Assembly: GCA_964017235.1 (NCBI GenBank)
Contig: OZ024936.1
Coordinates: forward strand, 36,292,040 to 36,356,039
DNA: 64,000 nt
Direction of reading: 5' to 3'
From: Sabellastarte sp. h YS-2021
Lineage: Eukaryota > Annelida > Polychaeta > Sabellida > Sabellidae
Below are positions 45,676 to 57,142 of the stretch, piece by piece. Positions within the stretch are counted from its first letter, which is position 1. Each line of letters opens with the position of its first letter. The position numbers and the translations under genes were made by a program. The notes under the pieces were generated by a model that saw only the letters and a program-made list of their open reading frames with translations, did not search any database and was not told the DNA's origin.

Positions 45676-47099
45676 GCTTAAGTTTTTTTATGAATTTTTA
45701 AAATAAATTTTAATACATTAAAATTAATTAAATCATGCACTAAATCAATTATAACTTGAAAAGTACTGCATTTAGAGCACTTTGTGCAAATATGTTATGC
45801 AGCTACTTTTGGGTCAGCTATAACATAGTAAAATTTCAGACCTGTAGCTCATGGCATAGCTGAATAATAACTACTTTTAGGTTATCACTGTTGGGTAAAT
45901 CACTTATAACTTGAAAACTTTTGCATTTACATTATTTAGTTTCAGTATGTTATTCACCTATTTTGAGGCAGCTATAACATAGTAAAATTCCAGACCTGTG
46001 GCTCATTGCATAGCGGAGTAATAGCTACTTTGAAGTTCTTACTCAACACTAAATCATTTATAACTTGAAAAGTATTACATTTAGAGCATTTTGTTAAAAT
46101 ATGTCATTCACCTACTTTTTCCATAGCAACAACATGGTGAGTAACTTGGGTGTCTATCTGAATAGCTAAGTGAGTAATAGCTACTTTTGGGCTTTTCACT
46201 AACTTCCATCATGAGTAAAATCACTTGTAACTTGAAAACTATTGCGTTTAGAGAATTTTGTGCAAATATGTTATTCACCTACTTTTGGGTCAGCTATAAC
46301 ATACTAAAATTTCAGACCTCTAGCTCGTGCCATAGCTGAGTAATAGCTACTTTTGCCTTTGCCGGTGGATACATTTTGCATCTGGCCACAGATGCATCCT
46401 TGGTCTAGTCTCTTAAAAGTATTACAGGTGGGCAATTTCTTCTAAATAAGTCATTCACCTACTTTTGGGTGATCTACCACATAGTGAAGTTGCAGAACTG
46501 TAGCTCTTTAGATGGCAGAGTAATAGCCACTAAAATAAGTAAATGTCTTGTATCTCTAAAAGTAGTACAGATAGGCTATTTCTTCTAAAGATGTGCTTCC
46601 CTACTTTGAGTTGATCTGCATAATGAAGTGGCAGAACTGTAGCTCTTTGGATGGCAAAGTAATAGCTACTAAAATGAGTAAATGCCTTTTGTCTTTAAAA
46701 GTATTGCAATCAAACATTAAACTTGTCACTTCTACATGTGCCTCCATCTCGCAGGAAAATTTATATTCCACTATCTTTAGGACATCTAATTTATACGGCG
46801 GGAGATAAATGCATGCGTCAGAATGCTTGTTTTGTGATAAAATCAGACATTTGGGGTATTATTTCAGTGTATATTGGCAAAATATTAACAATTAAATATA
46901 TTTAAGCATTTCTGTGCAATATTTTGTATGCTAGATGTGAAATATGTGACATTTCGGGAACCGGTTCTTGGACTTTTGTCACCGGATTGCGTTTACGTTT
47001 ATATCAATCGAATAGAAACCAACTATCCGGTTTGCTGTCTTTACCACTAGTACTAGGCCAGAGGTAGATTCTCTTGTGTGAGTGTGAGACCTGGATCTG

Positions 47100-49010
47100 T
47101 CTTATTTTTTTTTTAATAAATTTTTTTAATAATTTTTAATGCATTAAAATTCATGAAATCATGCACTAAATCACTTATAACTTGAAAAGTGTTGCATTTA
47201 GAGCATTTTGTTAAAATATGTTATTCAGCTACTTTTTTCAGAGCTATAACATGGTGAGTAACTTGGGTGTCTGTCTCAATAGCTAAGTGAGTAATAGCTA
47301 CTTTTGGGCTTTTCAGTAACTTCCATCATGAGTAAAATCACTTGTAACTTGAAAACTATTGCATTTAGAGAATTACGTATAATAATGTTATTCAGCTACT
47401 TTTGGGTCAGCTATAACATAGTAAAATTTCAGACCTGTAGCTCATGGCATAGCTGAGTAATAGCTACTTTAAGGTTATCACTGTTGAGTAAATCACTTAT
47501 AACTTGAAAACTATTGCATTTAGAGTATTTTGTTTCAATATGTTATTCACCTATTTTGGGGTCAGCTATAACATAGTGAAGTTCCAGACCTGTGGCTCAT
47601 TGCATAGCTGAGTAATAGCTACTTTGAAGTTCTCACTGTTGAGTAAATCAGTTGTAATTGGAAAACTATTGCATTTACAGAAATTTGTGTAAATATGTTA
47701 TTCAGCTACTTTTGGGTCAGCTATAACATAGTGAAATTACAGACCTGTAGCTCATGGCACAACTGAGCAATAGCTATTTTCAGGTACTGACTGTTGAGTA
47801 AATCAGTTGTAACTTGAAAAATATTGCATTTGGAGTATTTTGTTAAAATATGTTGTTCACCTACTTTTGGGTCAGCCATGACATAGTGAAATTACAGACC
47901 TATAACTCATGGCATAGTGGAGCAATAGCTATTTTCAGGTTCTCACTATTGAGTAAATCAGTTGTAACTTGAAAACTATTGCTTGTATTGCGCTACAATA
48001 GCTTACCATGTGGGACTGATTGCTGTTCTCGGATGGCCGCAAGGCATCATGGCCAACGTCTAAGAAAAATAGACATTTATAGTTGGCCGTAGCCTCTGGT
48101 TGTCGTCTCGCGGTACACTCTGACATTCGTCTCCTTTTCCTCGTTGCAACATTAAAGCATACCCCCTCAGCTGTAATACAGCGGGGAGGCAGGGTGGGTC
48201 AAACTAGGGTCATAAAATAGTTGCTTTGGAGTTTGCCTTATATCTCCTTTATTGTTGCTTTTATAGCTTCAGAATGTATTAAGAGGTATTGGGAAAGCAT
48301 ATGTGGAGAATCTAAATAGCCGGTCAGTTTTATCCCCCGACCCCCCTTTATGGGTCAAACTGGGGTCATAAAATAGTTGCTTTGGGAGTTTTGCCTTATA
48401 TCTCCTTTATTGTTGCTTTTAGACCTTCAGAATGTATTAAGAGGTATTGGGAAAGCATATGTGGAGAGTCTAAATAGCCGGTCAGTTTTACCCCCGACCC
48501 TCCCTTATGGGCCAAACTGGGGTCATAAATAGCTGCTTTGGAGTTTTTGCCTGTTGCTTTTATAGCTTCAGAATGTATTAAGAGGTATTGGGAAAGCATA
48601 CGGTGCAGCTTTGTGCATTCTTAGCTTTACAGCATGCTTATTAAAACCACAAAGCATTTTAAACTTTAAGGAACGCTTCGCTTTTGTTAGCAAAAGCATT
48701 CCTCTAGTTAAAATTTTCAAATTTACAGTATTTTGCTTAAATATGTTGTTCACTTACTTTTGGGTCAGCTATATGATAGTAAAAATTCAGACATGTAGCT
48801 CATTGCATAGCTGAGTAATATCTACTTTGAGGTTATCACTATTGAGTAAATCAGTTGTAACTTGAAAACTATTGCATTTAGAGTATTTTGTTTAAATATG
48901 TTATTCACGTAATTTTTGGTCAGCTATAACATAGTGAAATTGCAGACCTGTATGTCATGGCAAGAGCTGAGCAATAGCTACTTTCAGGTTCTCATTGTTG
49001 AGTTAAATCA
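47100..49010. repeat. F4 155-bp repeats of C2, interrupted
   Basis: F4 units at 47100-47980 and 48720-49010. Between them, 47981-48706 is inserted DNA with a ~158-bp tandem repeat (TATATCTCCTTTATTGTTGC, GAATGTATTAAGAGGTATTG; about 48190-48610) and a family A-type 3' end: hairpin GCTTTTG/CAAAAGC, then CTAG (48703-48706). Confidence 0.75.
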
Positions 49011-49089
49011 TTGTATCCACTGGATAGCCGCAGTGTGTAGAGAGATTTCACCATTACCGCTCTAACGAAAAAAATATTATAGCTAGCCT

Positions 49090-50090
49090 TCTCAAGTTTG
49101 CAGGATATATTAATGACCATAAAATGTTGCCTGGGAATATTTTTGGCCTCATTTTGAAAAACAAGATGGTCGCCAGGGACATTTATCCGACTTTAAACAA
49201 GGACTTTTGTTGGCCCTCTAGAGCAAAGGGTATTATAGGTAGAGATCTCAAATTCGTAGGATATGTTCCTCATTATAAAATCTTGACTGGGAATATTTTT
49301 GGCCTCATTTTGAAAAACAAGATGGCTGCCACAGGCGTTTCTTTGTCAGTCATGAAAAGTCCTGATATCTCCCTTATTATTGGTCCTAGAGGTTTGGGAT
49401 GGTAAACCAACCTGTAGGAAATCATGGGCTGTGAATGTTTTGGTGTGGTCAGATTTGACCTTTGACCCCTCCTTCAAGGTCAAACAAGGATAGCCAAACT
49501 AAAAAGTGCTTATAACTCACTTATTATTGGTCCTAGAGGTTTGGGATGGTAAACAGACATATAGGAAATCATGGACTGTGAATCTTTTGGTGTGGTCAGA
49601 TTTGACCTTTGACCCCTCCTTCAAGGTCAAACGAGGATACCCAAACTAAAAAGTGCTTATAATACACTTATTATTGGTCCTAGAGGTTTGGAATGGAAAA
49701 CCAACCTATAGAAAATCATGGGCTGGGAATTTTTGGTGTGGTTGGATTTGACCTTGGACCCTGCCTTCAAGGTGAAACGAGGATAGCCAAACTTAAAAGT
49801 GCTTATAACTCGCTTATTAATGGTCCTAGAAGTTTGGGATGGTAAACCAATATATAGGAAATCATGGGCTGGGATTCTTTTGGTGTGGCCAGATTTGACT
49901 TTTGGACCCCTCCTTCTAGGTCAAATGAGGACAGCCAAACTTAAAAGTGCTTATAACTCGCTTATTATTGGTCCTAGAGGTTTGGGATGGTAAACCAACC
50001 TATAGGAAATCATGGGCTGGGAATGTTTTTGTGTGGTTGGGTTTGACCTTGGACCACTTCTTCAAGGTGGAACGAGGATATTTTTACACT
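49090..50090. repeat. F7 ~148-bp repeats of C2
   Basis: Same unit and same leading relatives (AACAAGATGGTCGCCA, AACAAGATGGCTGCCA) as 31080-32790 in C1. C2 has fewer units, so copy number differs between copies of the same family. Confidence 0.85.
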
Positions 50091-50818
50091 TAAACAGTTG
50101 CCTTGTTACTTTCCTTCATAATACCATTTGCAGGGCACAACTTTTTTGTCCTTTTCTCCTGTCAGCTTCGGAATTTCTTTCGAACATGCTGTTCAATTAC
50201 CATTTACTGTACTTCTGTACAGCACTTTCCCTGATAATTAAGTGGCCCGTCAGGGACGCTTATTTGTTTTCACCGAAGTTCGACTGATCACCTGCTGCCA
50301 CCGCTGGATTATGGTCTCCCTTGAATAACTTCTTAGCCTTTCATATTTTTCTTGTTACCTTTCTTTAAAACTATAGGGGCGGGAAAATTTTTTTGATACT
50401 TTGCGCAGACCTTAAGCTTTACTTAAGGTAACCTTAAGCATAACTCCAAAACACCCCGTCAACGCGTTTCGGAAAAAAGCACACACACCTGTGTTATAAA
50501 ATTTATCACGTACATTCTAGACCAAATTTCCAAGGTCGGAAAGGATTTTCTCATCAATCGGACCATAGATGGCTGAATGGGAGGCGTTTTATTTTCGTAA
50601 ATTTTTTAAAAATGGATACTTGGTCTGTATCTCAAAAACGGTGAGGATTTCGGCGTTTTGTTGGAATAACTTATTCAGCTACTTTTTGATAATCTTTCAC
50701 ATGCCGAAGTTTTAGCCCTGTATCTGCAATCTTAAGGTCGCCTAGGTCGCCTTAATGTAAAAAAAGAGGGTTTTAGCCCTCCAGTTCACTGAGTTTTTCA
50801 CTTTTTTCAGCCAAACTT

Positions 50819-52904
50819 CGGTTCTGGCGGAAAGACAAGTCTCCACAAAATAGGGCTAGACTCCGTAAACAAATTGCTAGGTGCAACGCCATAATTACTA
50901 TGGATAAGACCAACTATTTCAGGACCCTCATTAGTGACAATGCTCACGATTCTAAGAAACTGTGGCAGATTCTACGCTCAGTCCTGCACTCTGTTCCTGA
51001 GAAGGTACTCCCCTCTCTAATGCCTCTCAGATATGCCTTGCCAATCGTTTTGTCACTTTTTTCTCCGATAAAATCAGAAAAATCAGGGACTCCTTTACTA
51101 ACACTGACTCCTTCACTCTTCCTGCTCCTTCAGATGTACCCAAATTTGACCTTTTTAAAGCAGTTTCTGAGGATGAAGTACGGAAAGTAATTACCAAGTC
51201 ACCAACCAAATCTTGCCTCCTCGATCCATGGCCTACTTTCCTAGTTAAAGAATGTTTGGATATTCTCCTCCCCTCAGTTACTAAACTTGTCAACTGTTCT
51301 CTAACTGAAGGTGCTGTCCCGGGTGGTTTAAAAAAGGCTATTGTCTCTCCTCTGATTAAAAAGTCTTCACTACCACCGGATGAATTAAAAAACTACCGAC
51401 CTGTCTCTGGCTTGAGTTTCATCTCCAAACTTGTTGAGCGTGTAGTTGCTTCGCAGTTAAATGACCATGTTGCCTGTAACGGACTTGAAAGTGTCAGTCA
51501 ATCAGCCTATAAGCAAGGTCACTCGACCGAAACTGCACTACTGTCTATTAAAAATGAAGTCCACCTTGCTCTTGCTAGAGGTGAAACTACTGCTGTTGTT
51601 CTCTTGGACTAATCAGCAGCATTTGACACCATTGATCATGGTATGCTTATTGAGGGTTTGAGTTCCTGGTTTGGTGTTGGAGGCGTGGTTCTGAACTGGT
51701 TCAAGTCGTACCTCTGTGACCGCTATCAGTGCATCAAGATTGGTTCTGTTTTATCCGATGCTAAAAGGCTATTGTACGGTGTGCCCCAGGGCTCTGTCCT
51801 GGGGCCGATCTTGTTCTCATTATACACTACCCCCCTCAGTAAAGTTATTCAAAATCATCCTGGCATATGTTTCCATTTTTATGCAGACGACACACAGTTA
51901 TATGTTCATCTCACACATAACCATGCCACTCAGGCCTTTGATAGACTGAAAAACTGCTTGGATGATGTCAGAAAGTGGCTTTCTGCAAATAAGCTTAAAC
52001 TAAATCCAGACAAGACAGAATTTATTCTGTTTGGCTCAAGAAATGTCCGCACAAAACTCAGCAAATTTTTCCCAGTTAATATACTTGGCAAACTCCTTTC
52101 ACCTGTTGATGCAATTAAGAACTTAGGTGTCTGGTTTGACTCTGATTTTTCCTTCTCTTGCCATGTCAGGGATACCTGTAAGGCTAGTTTTGTTCATATC
52201 AGGGATTTAAAGCGACTCAGAGGATATCTTACACGTGAAGCTGCTCTTTTGGCTGCAAATGCCTTGGTGGGAAGTCGTCTTGACTACTGTAATTCCTTGT
52301 TCAGAGGTCTCTCTGCTCTAGACATTCGGAGGCTCCAATGTGTTCAGAACAGTCTTGCAAGAATTGTGGCTAATACCACCAAATACTCACATATCACTCC
52401 TGTAAGAAAGAGTTTTCATTGGCTGCCTGTCTTGCATCGCTCTGTCTTCAAGACAGCCCTGTTGGTGTACAAGTTTCTACATAGTGGCCATCCAAAATAC
52501 TTTGAACCTTTCCTTAAACCCAGGCATAGTGTGTATAGAACACGCAGAAGTCAATCTGACGGTGTGCTGCTTGAGGTCCCACATTGTGCTTCAATATATA
52601 AGTCTAAAAACCATTTTGGCCTTAGCTTTGCATATGATGCCCCAAGGATTTGGAATGATCTCTCTGATGATGTACGCTCAGCTAAATCTCTCTCCTCATT
52701 CAGAAAAAAGTTGAAAACTTACCTCTTTGAAAAAGCTTACCCACCCTAGATTATCCCTAGTTTTTCATTTTGTCTCTCCGTGGTGTCGACCCCTGCAATG
52801 TCCCTGATTTAACGATTACGATCTCTGATTTTGGCTTTCTGCGTCTTAGAGTCTATCATTAGATAGAGATTAAGCGCTATAAAAGTACTATTAGAATTAG
52901 AATT
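50819..52904 (+). mobile_element. L2/CR1-type LINE, 5'-truncated, 2.1 kb
   Basis: Flanked by AAACTT (50813-50818, 52905-52910). The 3' end is TAAGCGCTATAAAAGTAC followed by (TTAGAA)n, a tail typical of L2/CR1-like LINEs rather than poly(A). A 5' part with the endonuclease is missing. A short relative of the tail is at about 58165-58205. Confidence 0.85.
50820..52749 (+). pseudogene. L2/CR1 LINE reverse transcriptase
   Basis: Begins in the endonuclease-RT linker (FWRKDKSPQNRARL). One frameshift near 51020 moves the reading from the 50900 frame to the 51256 frame. RT motifs: NYRPVSGLSFISKLVERV, GHSTETALLSI, VVLLD then TAA at 51610 then SAAFDTIDH, YGVPQGSVLGPILFSLY, FYADDTQLY, KLKLNPDKTEFILFG. 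The C-terminal part ends RIWNDLSDD...FRKKLKTYLF. The stop is one substitution from the usual Leu codon. Two lesions in ~640 codons mean a fairly young dead copy. Confidence 0.9.
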
Positions 52905-52919
52905 AAACTTGCCACATAT

Positions 52920-54040
52920 ATTAAGATTTGCCAAAGGAATATCCTGACTTTATGGTGACCTTAAACTCAAAATGTTAATGGACATATGGCCTGCTTAAAG
53001 TCATCAAATTGGAATAAAATCCTCTGACTCCTTTTTTTTTTCCATTTTTTTCTATCGAAATTATCACTGGTATTAAACTAGATAAAAATAATACTTATGG
53101 TCACCTTAAACTCTCAGTATGAATGGAGTTGGAGCCACCTTAAACTGAAATAAGGAGGTTTTCAGCCTCCAAGTATCTTACTGTTCGACTGACCTCAGTT
53201 AAACTTTGCACACCTATAAAGGATGGCAAACCAAAGGGTTATCCTGACTTTATGGTGACCTTAAACTGTTAATATAATTTTGACCCCCCTAAAGTCATAA
53301 AATTTGAGTAAAGCCGTCTGGCTCCTTTCTTTTTCCATATCTAACATCTATTGATGTTGAAGGGACGTTCTCATATTATGGTCACCTTAAAGTTGCAATA
53401 TGAATGAAGTTATGGTCACCTTACAGTGAAAAAGGAAGTTTCAGCCTCCAGCTATCTTACTGTTCAACTGACCTGAGCTAAACTTTATGCTCGGTTAAAT
53501 TTTCTACACTTTTAAAGATGACAATAGGGACATTCTTATTTGCTTTCCACCTTGGAGTTCCAATACAAGTACAGTCATGGCCATCTTGACGTGAAAATGA
53601 GGGTTTTCCGCCCCTAACTGATTAACTGTTCAGTAACATCTGAGTTTAACTTGACATTGATTATACTTAAGTAACACTTTGTATAACATTTCACTTAAAG
53701 TTCCTGTACTGAAGAGGCTTTGGCCGTCTTAACACGATAAATATATACTTCTTGCTCCCTCCTCATTTATTTTAGCAATTTTTAAAACCACACCTGGCAT
53801 ATGTATACTTCAAAAATATTTATGCTCACTTTAACTTGACATTGATTATACTTAAGTAAGATTTTGTATAACGTTTCACTTAAAATTCCTGTACTTAAGA
53901 GCCTTTGGCCATCTTTACACGATAAATATATGCTTCTTGTTCCCTCCTCATTTATTTTAACACTTTTTAAAACCTCACCTGGCATATGTATACTTAAAAA
54001 CCTAATCTCTTAGTGTTTATGATGTCATGACATCTTCAAA
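52920..54040. repeat. Degenerate ~200-bp repeats of A2
   Basis: Blocks ATCCTGACTTTATGGTGACC, TATGGTCACCTTAAA and TTCAGCCTCCAA/G recur at ~200-280-bp spacing. CTTGACATTGATTATACTTA recurs at 53652 and 53833, a ~180-bp duplication. No gene. Confidence 0.65.
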
Positions 54041-54056
54041 GACAAAAATGAGGTAT

Positions 54057-54461
54057 TTATGATGCACTGACATATTGCAACTGATCAGTGTTGGAATTGT
54101 GGGGATATAACTTTTTCTTTTTGGAAAAAAGCTTTAATTTATTCAACTTTTCTTTTGCAGAAGAAGTTGAGGATGTAGGTACTTGTTCGAAATTCACTTG
54201 TTCACATAGACTATGTAAATTGGTCAAATTTATAGACTTGACTTCTTTCAGAATATAAGATGACTGTATAAAAAGCACTCTCTCATAAACAGTTTTTCTT
54301 GTACCGTATTTTATGTAGCTCCAACTAAGTGGAATGAATGAGTTGTCTCTTTCTGCTTCCTCCTCAAACTCTTTATTTGCTTTGGGGTGATATCTATCTA
54401 GAGTTACATTCATGGAAAGTCTTTCTAACCAGAAAGAACCCCCCAACTCTCCGTTAGTGCA
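54057..54461 (-). CDS. Candidate terminal exon of an unrecognised gene, inside element A2
   Basis: The minus frame is open from 54461 to TAA at 54057 (134 residues). It is preceded by a good acceptor: a pyrimidine run, CACCTGCATGTTAG, AG at 54463-54462. No true ATG opens the frame; the first internal Met is at WLERLSMNV. Composition looks like protein: an acidic EFEEEAERD stretch, SYIKYGTRKTVYERVLF, then a Ser/Lys-rich tail with KLKLFSKKKK. Not part of the tandem repeats. I recognise no family. It may be a gene fragment captured by the element, a real last exon of a nested gene, or chance. Confidence 0.3.
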   Translation of the reverse strand, partial: CTNGELGGSFWLERLSMNVTLDRYHPKANKEFEEEAERDNSFIPLSWSYIKYGTRKTVYERVLFIQSSYILKEVKSINLTNLHSLCEQVNFEQVPTSSTSSAKEKLNKLKLFSKKKKLYPHNSNTDQLQYVSAS

Positions 54462-55413
54462 CTAACATGCAGGTGAAAAAAGATTTGCCCCTATATGTGG
54501 GGGGTGGATGGAGGGAGAGTGTGGGTATTAGTGTGGTTTAGATGATAGAGATATAAATATATATGTGTGTGCACTTCATGGAAACAAGAAAGTCAAGCTG
54601 TTTATGCTGTTCTTTAGAATATGGCTGTAAGGTTTCTTGCTGAAATAGTTGTGGCCTTTATGGCTTACAATATGGATTCTTATCAAATTACAACATAGGT
54701 TAACCCCTCTGTAAGGAGGTGATTGCAGTTAGATGCACTAGGAGGGGCAGAAATGTAATTACAAGAAAAACACAACACCTGTCATAATGGAAACCAGGGA
54801 TAAACGGCCAGGCAAAAGAGTGAGAAGCACCAGCAAAACCTTACAAGAGAAACTTACATACCTTTGTACAGCTAAGCAAAATGGGTAAAAGACTGTGAAT
54901 TTTTGACAGGCATTGGCAACTATAACACTCAAGTGGAAAAATGAAGATGCCTCTGAAGTTGTAATGTGAACCTGTAGTGTTATGATACTTGAAAGAACTT
55001 TTTTTTCTTAGGAGGTATTTTTCCTGGTCACAAATTATTCAGGAGGCATTCATTCTAGGAGGTAAATTTCCTAGGAGACATATTTTCTAGGAGGCATTTT
55101 TTCCGCGCATCGGACATACATTCTTTTGAGAAGTAAATTTCACACCTACAATTTCTCTTCTGCCAAGCTGTGGTCATTCTTTCATTTGTTAAATATAGTA
55201 ACATACACAATGCAATAAACTTTACATTTCCTATTCCTTATCATGCATATCTTGACATCTTTTACAGATTACTTAGCACTTTTTCATCAGGGCCGCTTCG
55301 TTTTTGTCAGCAAAAACCTTTTTCTAGTTATGCTTTCCTCTCATTATCACCTTCACAAATCAAAAACACTCAGTCAGCTGACACAGTGCCCGTTCACGGG
55401 CACTATCCTCTTG

Positions 55414-56774
55414 TTATACAACATTATCGGCAAACCTGTCTCAAAACAATAAATATTGCTAACATTTAATATTGATAAAGACTTTCAATTTAGGCTTTAT
55501 TTAAAATATTTACAGTGTATTAAAGTTTACAGTTTTACCTAAAATGGCAATATTGATATACAGCTTTATACATTGAAATCGGCAAACCTGTCCCAAAACA
55601 ATATAGTAGTACCTAATGGGCAGAAGTTGGGAGACACAAAAGAAAAAAAAAAAAAAAAAGTGATCTCTAGAGGAGCTTGTTTCAAAAATACACAGGCATA
55701 CCAGCTCAGGATCTGAAAGAATAAAGGCACTGAAAAATGGTCCAAAACATGTAGGTGGACAAAATTGACAGACTAATGTGTTAAAACTTTGCTGTAGACT
55801 GTGAAAAATTCAAGTACACCTGAGTTACATTTAGTCATGAAAGGGAAAAATTAAGGTTATTACAAAAGAAGTAAATTGGCCACCTTAATGACAGAAAATG
55901 GACTTTTTGACACTTTATACCCGTAAGAGCTTGTAGCTTACGTTTCACAGGAATAGATTAATATGTTCTATTAAACTGTGGCCAAAATCAAATCTTTACA
56001 TTGATATTATGAAAACAAGGGTTTGGGGATATTCAAGCAGAATTCTGGATAATAGTGTCCATTTGGGTTATCCCAGAAGGCATTTTGCCATGTCGTCAGA
56101 ATATTGTTGGCTACATGTAATTATTAGGAGCAATTCATGAGAACTACCACTTAAATTATATTCCTCATAGGTTCCTGTGTCATTTGGGAAAACCCCATTG
56201 ATTGAAAGCTTGAATTCCAGCTTTTTTTTTTGCACGACTGTTCATATAAATTAAAGGTTCAAAGTTGTTATTGAAAATGTCATCTGATACAGTGCTCACA
56301 GGCACTGTATTCTTGTTTAATACAATTAAGTTCATTCCTGATAAATGTGGTACAACTTAATGACTACTTTGCAATTATGTTTAAATATTCTACATATTAT
56401 TTAGGACCATTAGATCTGTTAGACTATCATATCAGAATGATGGAAAAGTCAAATGTTTCAGATTTATCCAATCTGCTTTATTACCATGATGCACTAATAA
56501 ATATTTAAGATAACAAACAAAAAAATTAATGTATTTCCCTGAAAGTTATTTGTCATTGTATTCCATTATGTAGCTTTTAGCTCAGAATCTAATGTGTGTA
56601 TTAAATGACGTGTATTTCAAATATGCAAATAGACCTATTGACTTTCCACAGAGATTAATGGATTTCAGAAGAGGTTATGGACATCATAATTGTTTGATTT
56701 GATTAAAGTAGGATAAATGTATGAAACTCCAATCTTTTATGTATGTACCAGGGTTGGCAGTTTTATCCAAGGTG
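55414..56774. other. Non-coding DNA with a decayed C-type 3' end
   Basis: Short A run at 55644-55661. At 56289-56315, hairpin ACAGTGC/GCACTGT is followed by CTTG|T, with a degenerate GTCAGCTGAC just before, so an older C-family element ended here. No gene recognised. Confidence 0.5.
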
Positions 56775-57142
56775 GTTTTATGGCATCACTGTGTGGCGTC
56801 TGCATACACGTCCGTGTCTGCGTAAACATCTTCTCCTCCAAAAAGTACAAGGCCCAGAGACATGCTTTTACTTTTGAAAGATACCTGAACTATCGAGGAT
56901 GATAAAGCCTAAAATTGATGCAGATCTGTCTGTTCGTCTGTTCCCCAGAGCCGTTAGAAGTGAGGTACCCCCACCCAAAGTGTGAACATTTCAACACTTT
57001 ATCACAATTTTCTCATTGACTATTGAAGGGATTTTTCTCTTATTTTGCATATATGTACTAGGCCACAGGGAGATTCCTTTGTGTCAGTATAAGACCTGGA
57101 TGTTTCTTTCTTATTTTTTTTATGAATTTTTAAAATAATTTT

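Larger units (their letters stand above)
40453..46829 (+). mobile_element. Helitron-like element B1, 6.4 kb
   Basis: The 5' hairpin has ATCTCCC/GGGAGAT with inner CGGGCT/AGCCCG (40455-40487). ATCTCCCGCCG (40455-40465) has an exact reverse complement CGGCGGGAGAT at 46796-46806, about 25 bp before the end CTTG (46826-46829) and T. Both boundaries are fixed by the hAT element it interrupts. Core: (GT/GC)n at 40500-40537, F5 (40600-43585), F3 (43586-45675), F4 (45700-46370), diverged F3-like units (46415-46700). A separate 3'-end signature, hairpin TGCATCTG/CAGATGCA then CTAG (46377-46408), lies inside. Confidence 0.75.
40296..47049 (-). mobile_element. hAT-type MITE split by Helitron-like element B1
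   Basis: The left part 40296-40452 and right part 46830-47049 together (377 bp) match the reverse complement of the intact 362-bp copy at 33612-33973. The 8-bp duplication GTACTAGG flanks it (40288-40295, 47050-47057). The empty site with one GTACTAGG is at about 61073. Confidence 0.9.
50238..55327 (+). mobile_element. Helitron-like element A2, inserted in C2
   Basis: The 5' end TTAAGTGGCCCGTCAGGGAC is a decayed form of the A1 hairpin. The 3' end has GCCGCTTCG, hairpin GTTTTTG/CAAAAAC (55300-55317) and CTAG (55324-55327). Left flank CCCTGATAA and right flank TTATGCTTTCC rejoin to the uninterrupted sequence seen at about 32972 and 63940, with no target duplication, as expected for rolling-circle elements. 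It contains an L2/CR1 LINE, F8-like repeats (52920-53660) and the candidate exon 54057-54461. Confidence 0.8.
39987..55413 (+). mobile_element. Helitron-like element C2, split by nested insertions
   Basis: The 5' hairpin 39987-40016 is identical in design to C1. The 3' end has GTCAGCTGAC, a perfect GTGCCCG/CGGGCAC hairpin (55386-55403) and CTTG (55410-55413) before T. Its own sequence is 39987-40295, about 47050-50237 (F4 and F7 arrays) and 55328-55413. Insertions are an hAT element at 40296-47049 containing B1, and A2 at 50238-55327. Uninterrupted copies of the same joints exist in C1 and C3. A further decayed 3' end sits at 48670-48706. Confidence 0.75.

Noticed and set aside
53782..53985. 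67-residue minus-strand ORF as an extra exon near 54057-54461
   Set aside because: It lies over a ~180-bp duplicated element repeat and has no convincing splice signals.
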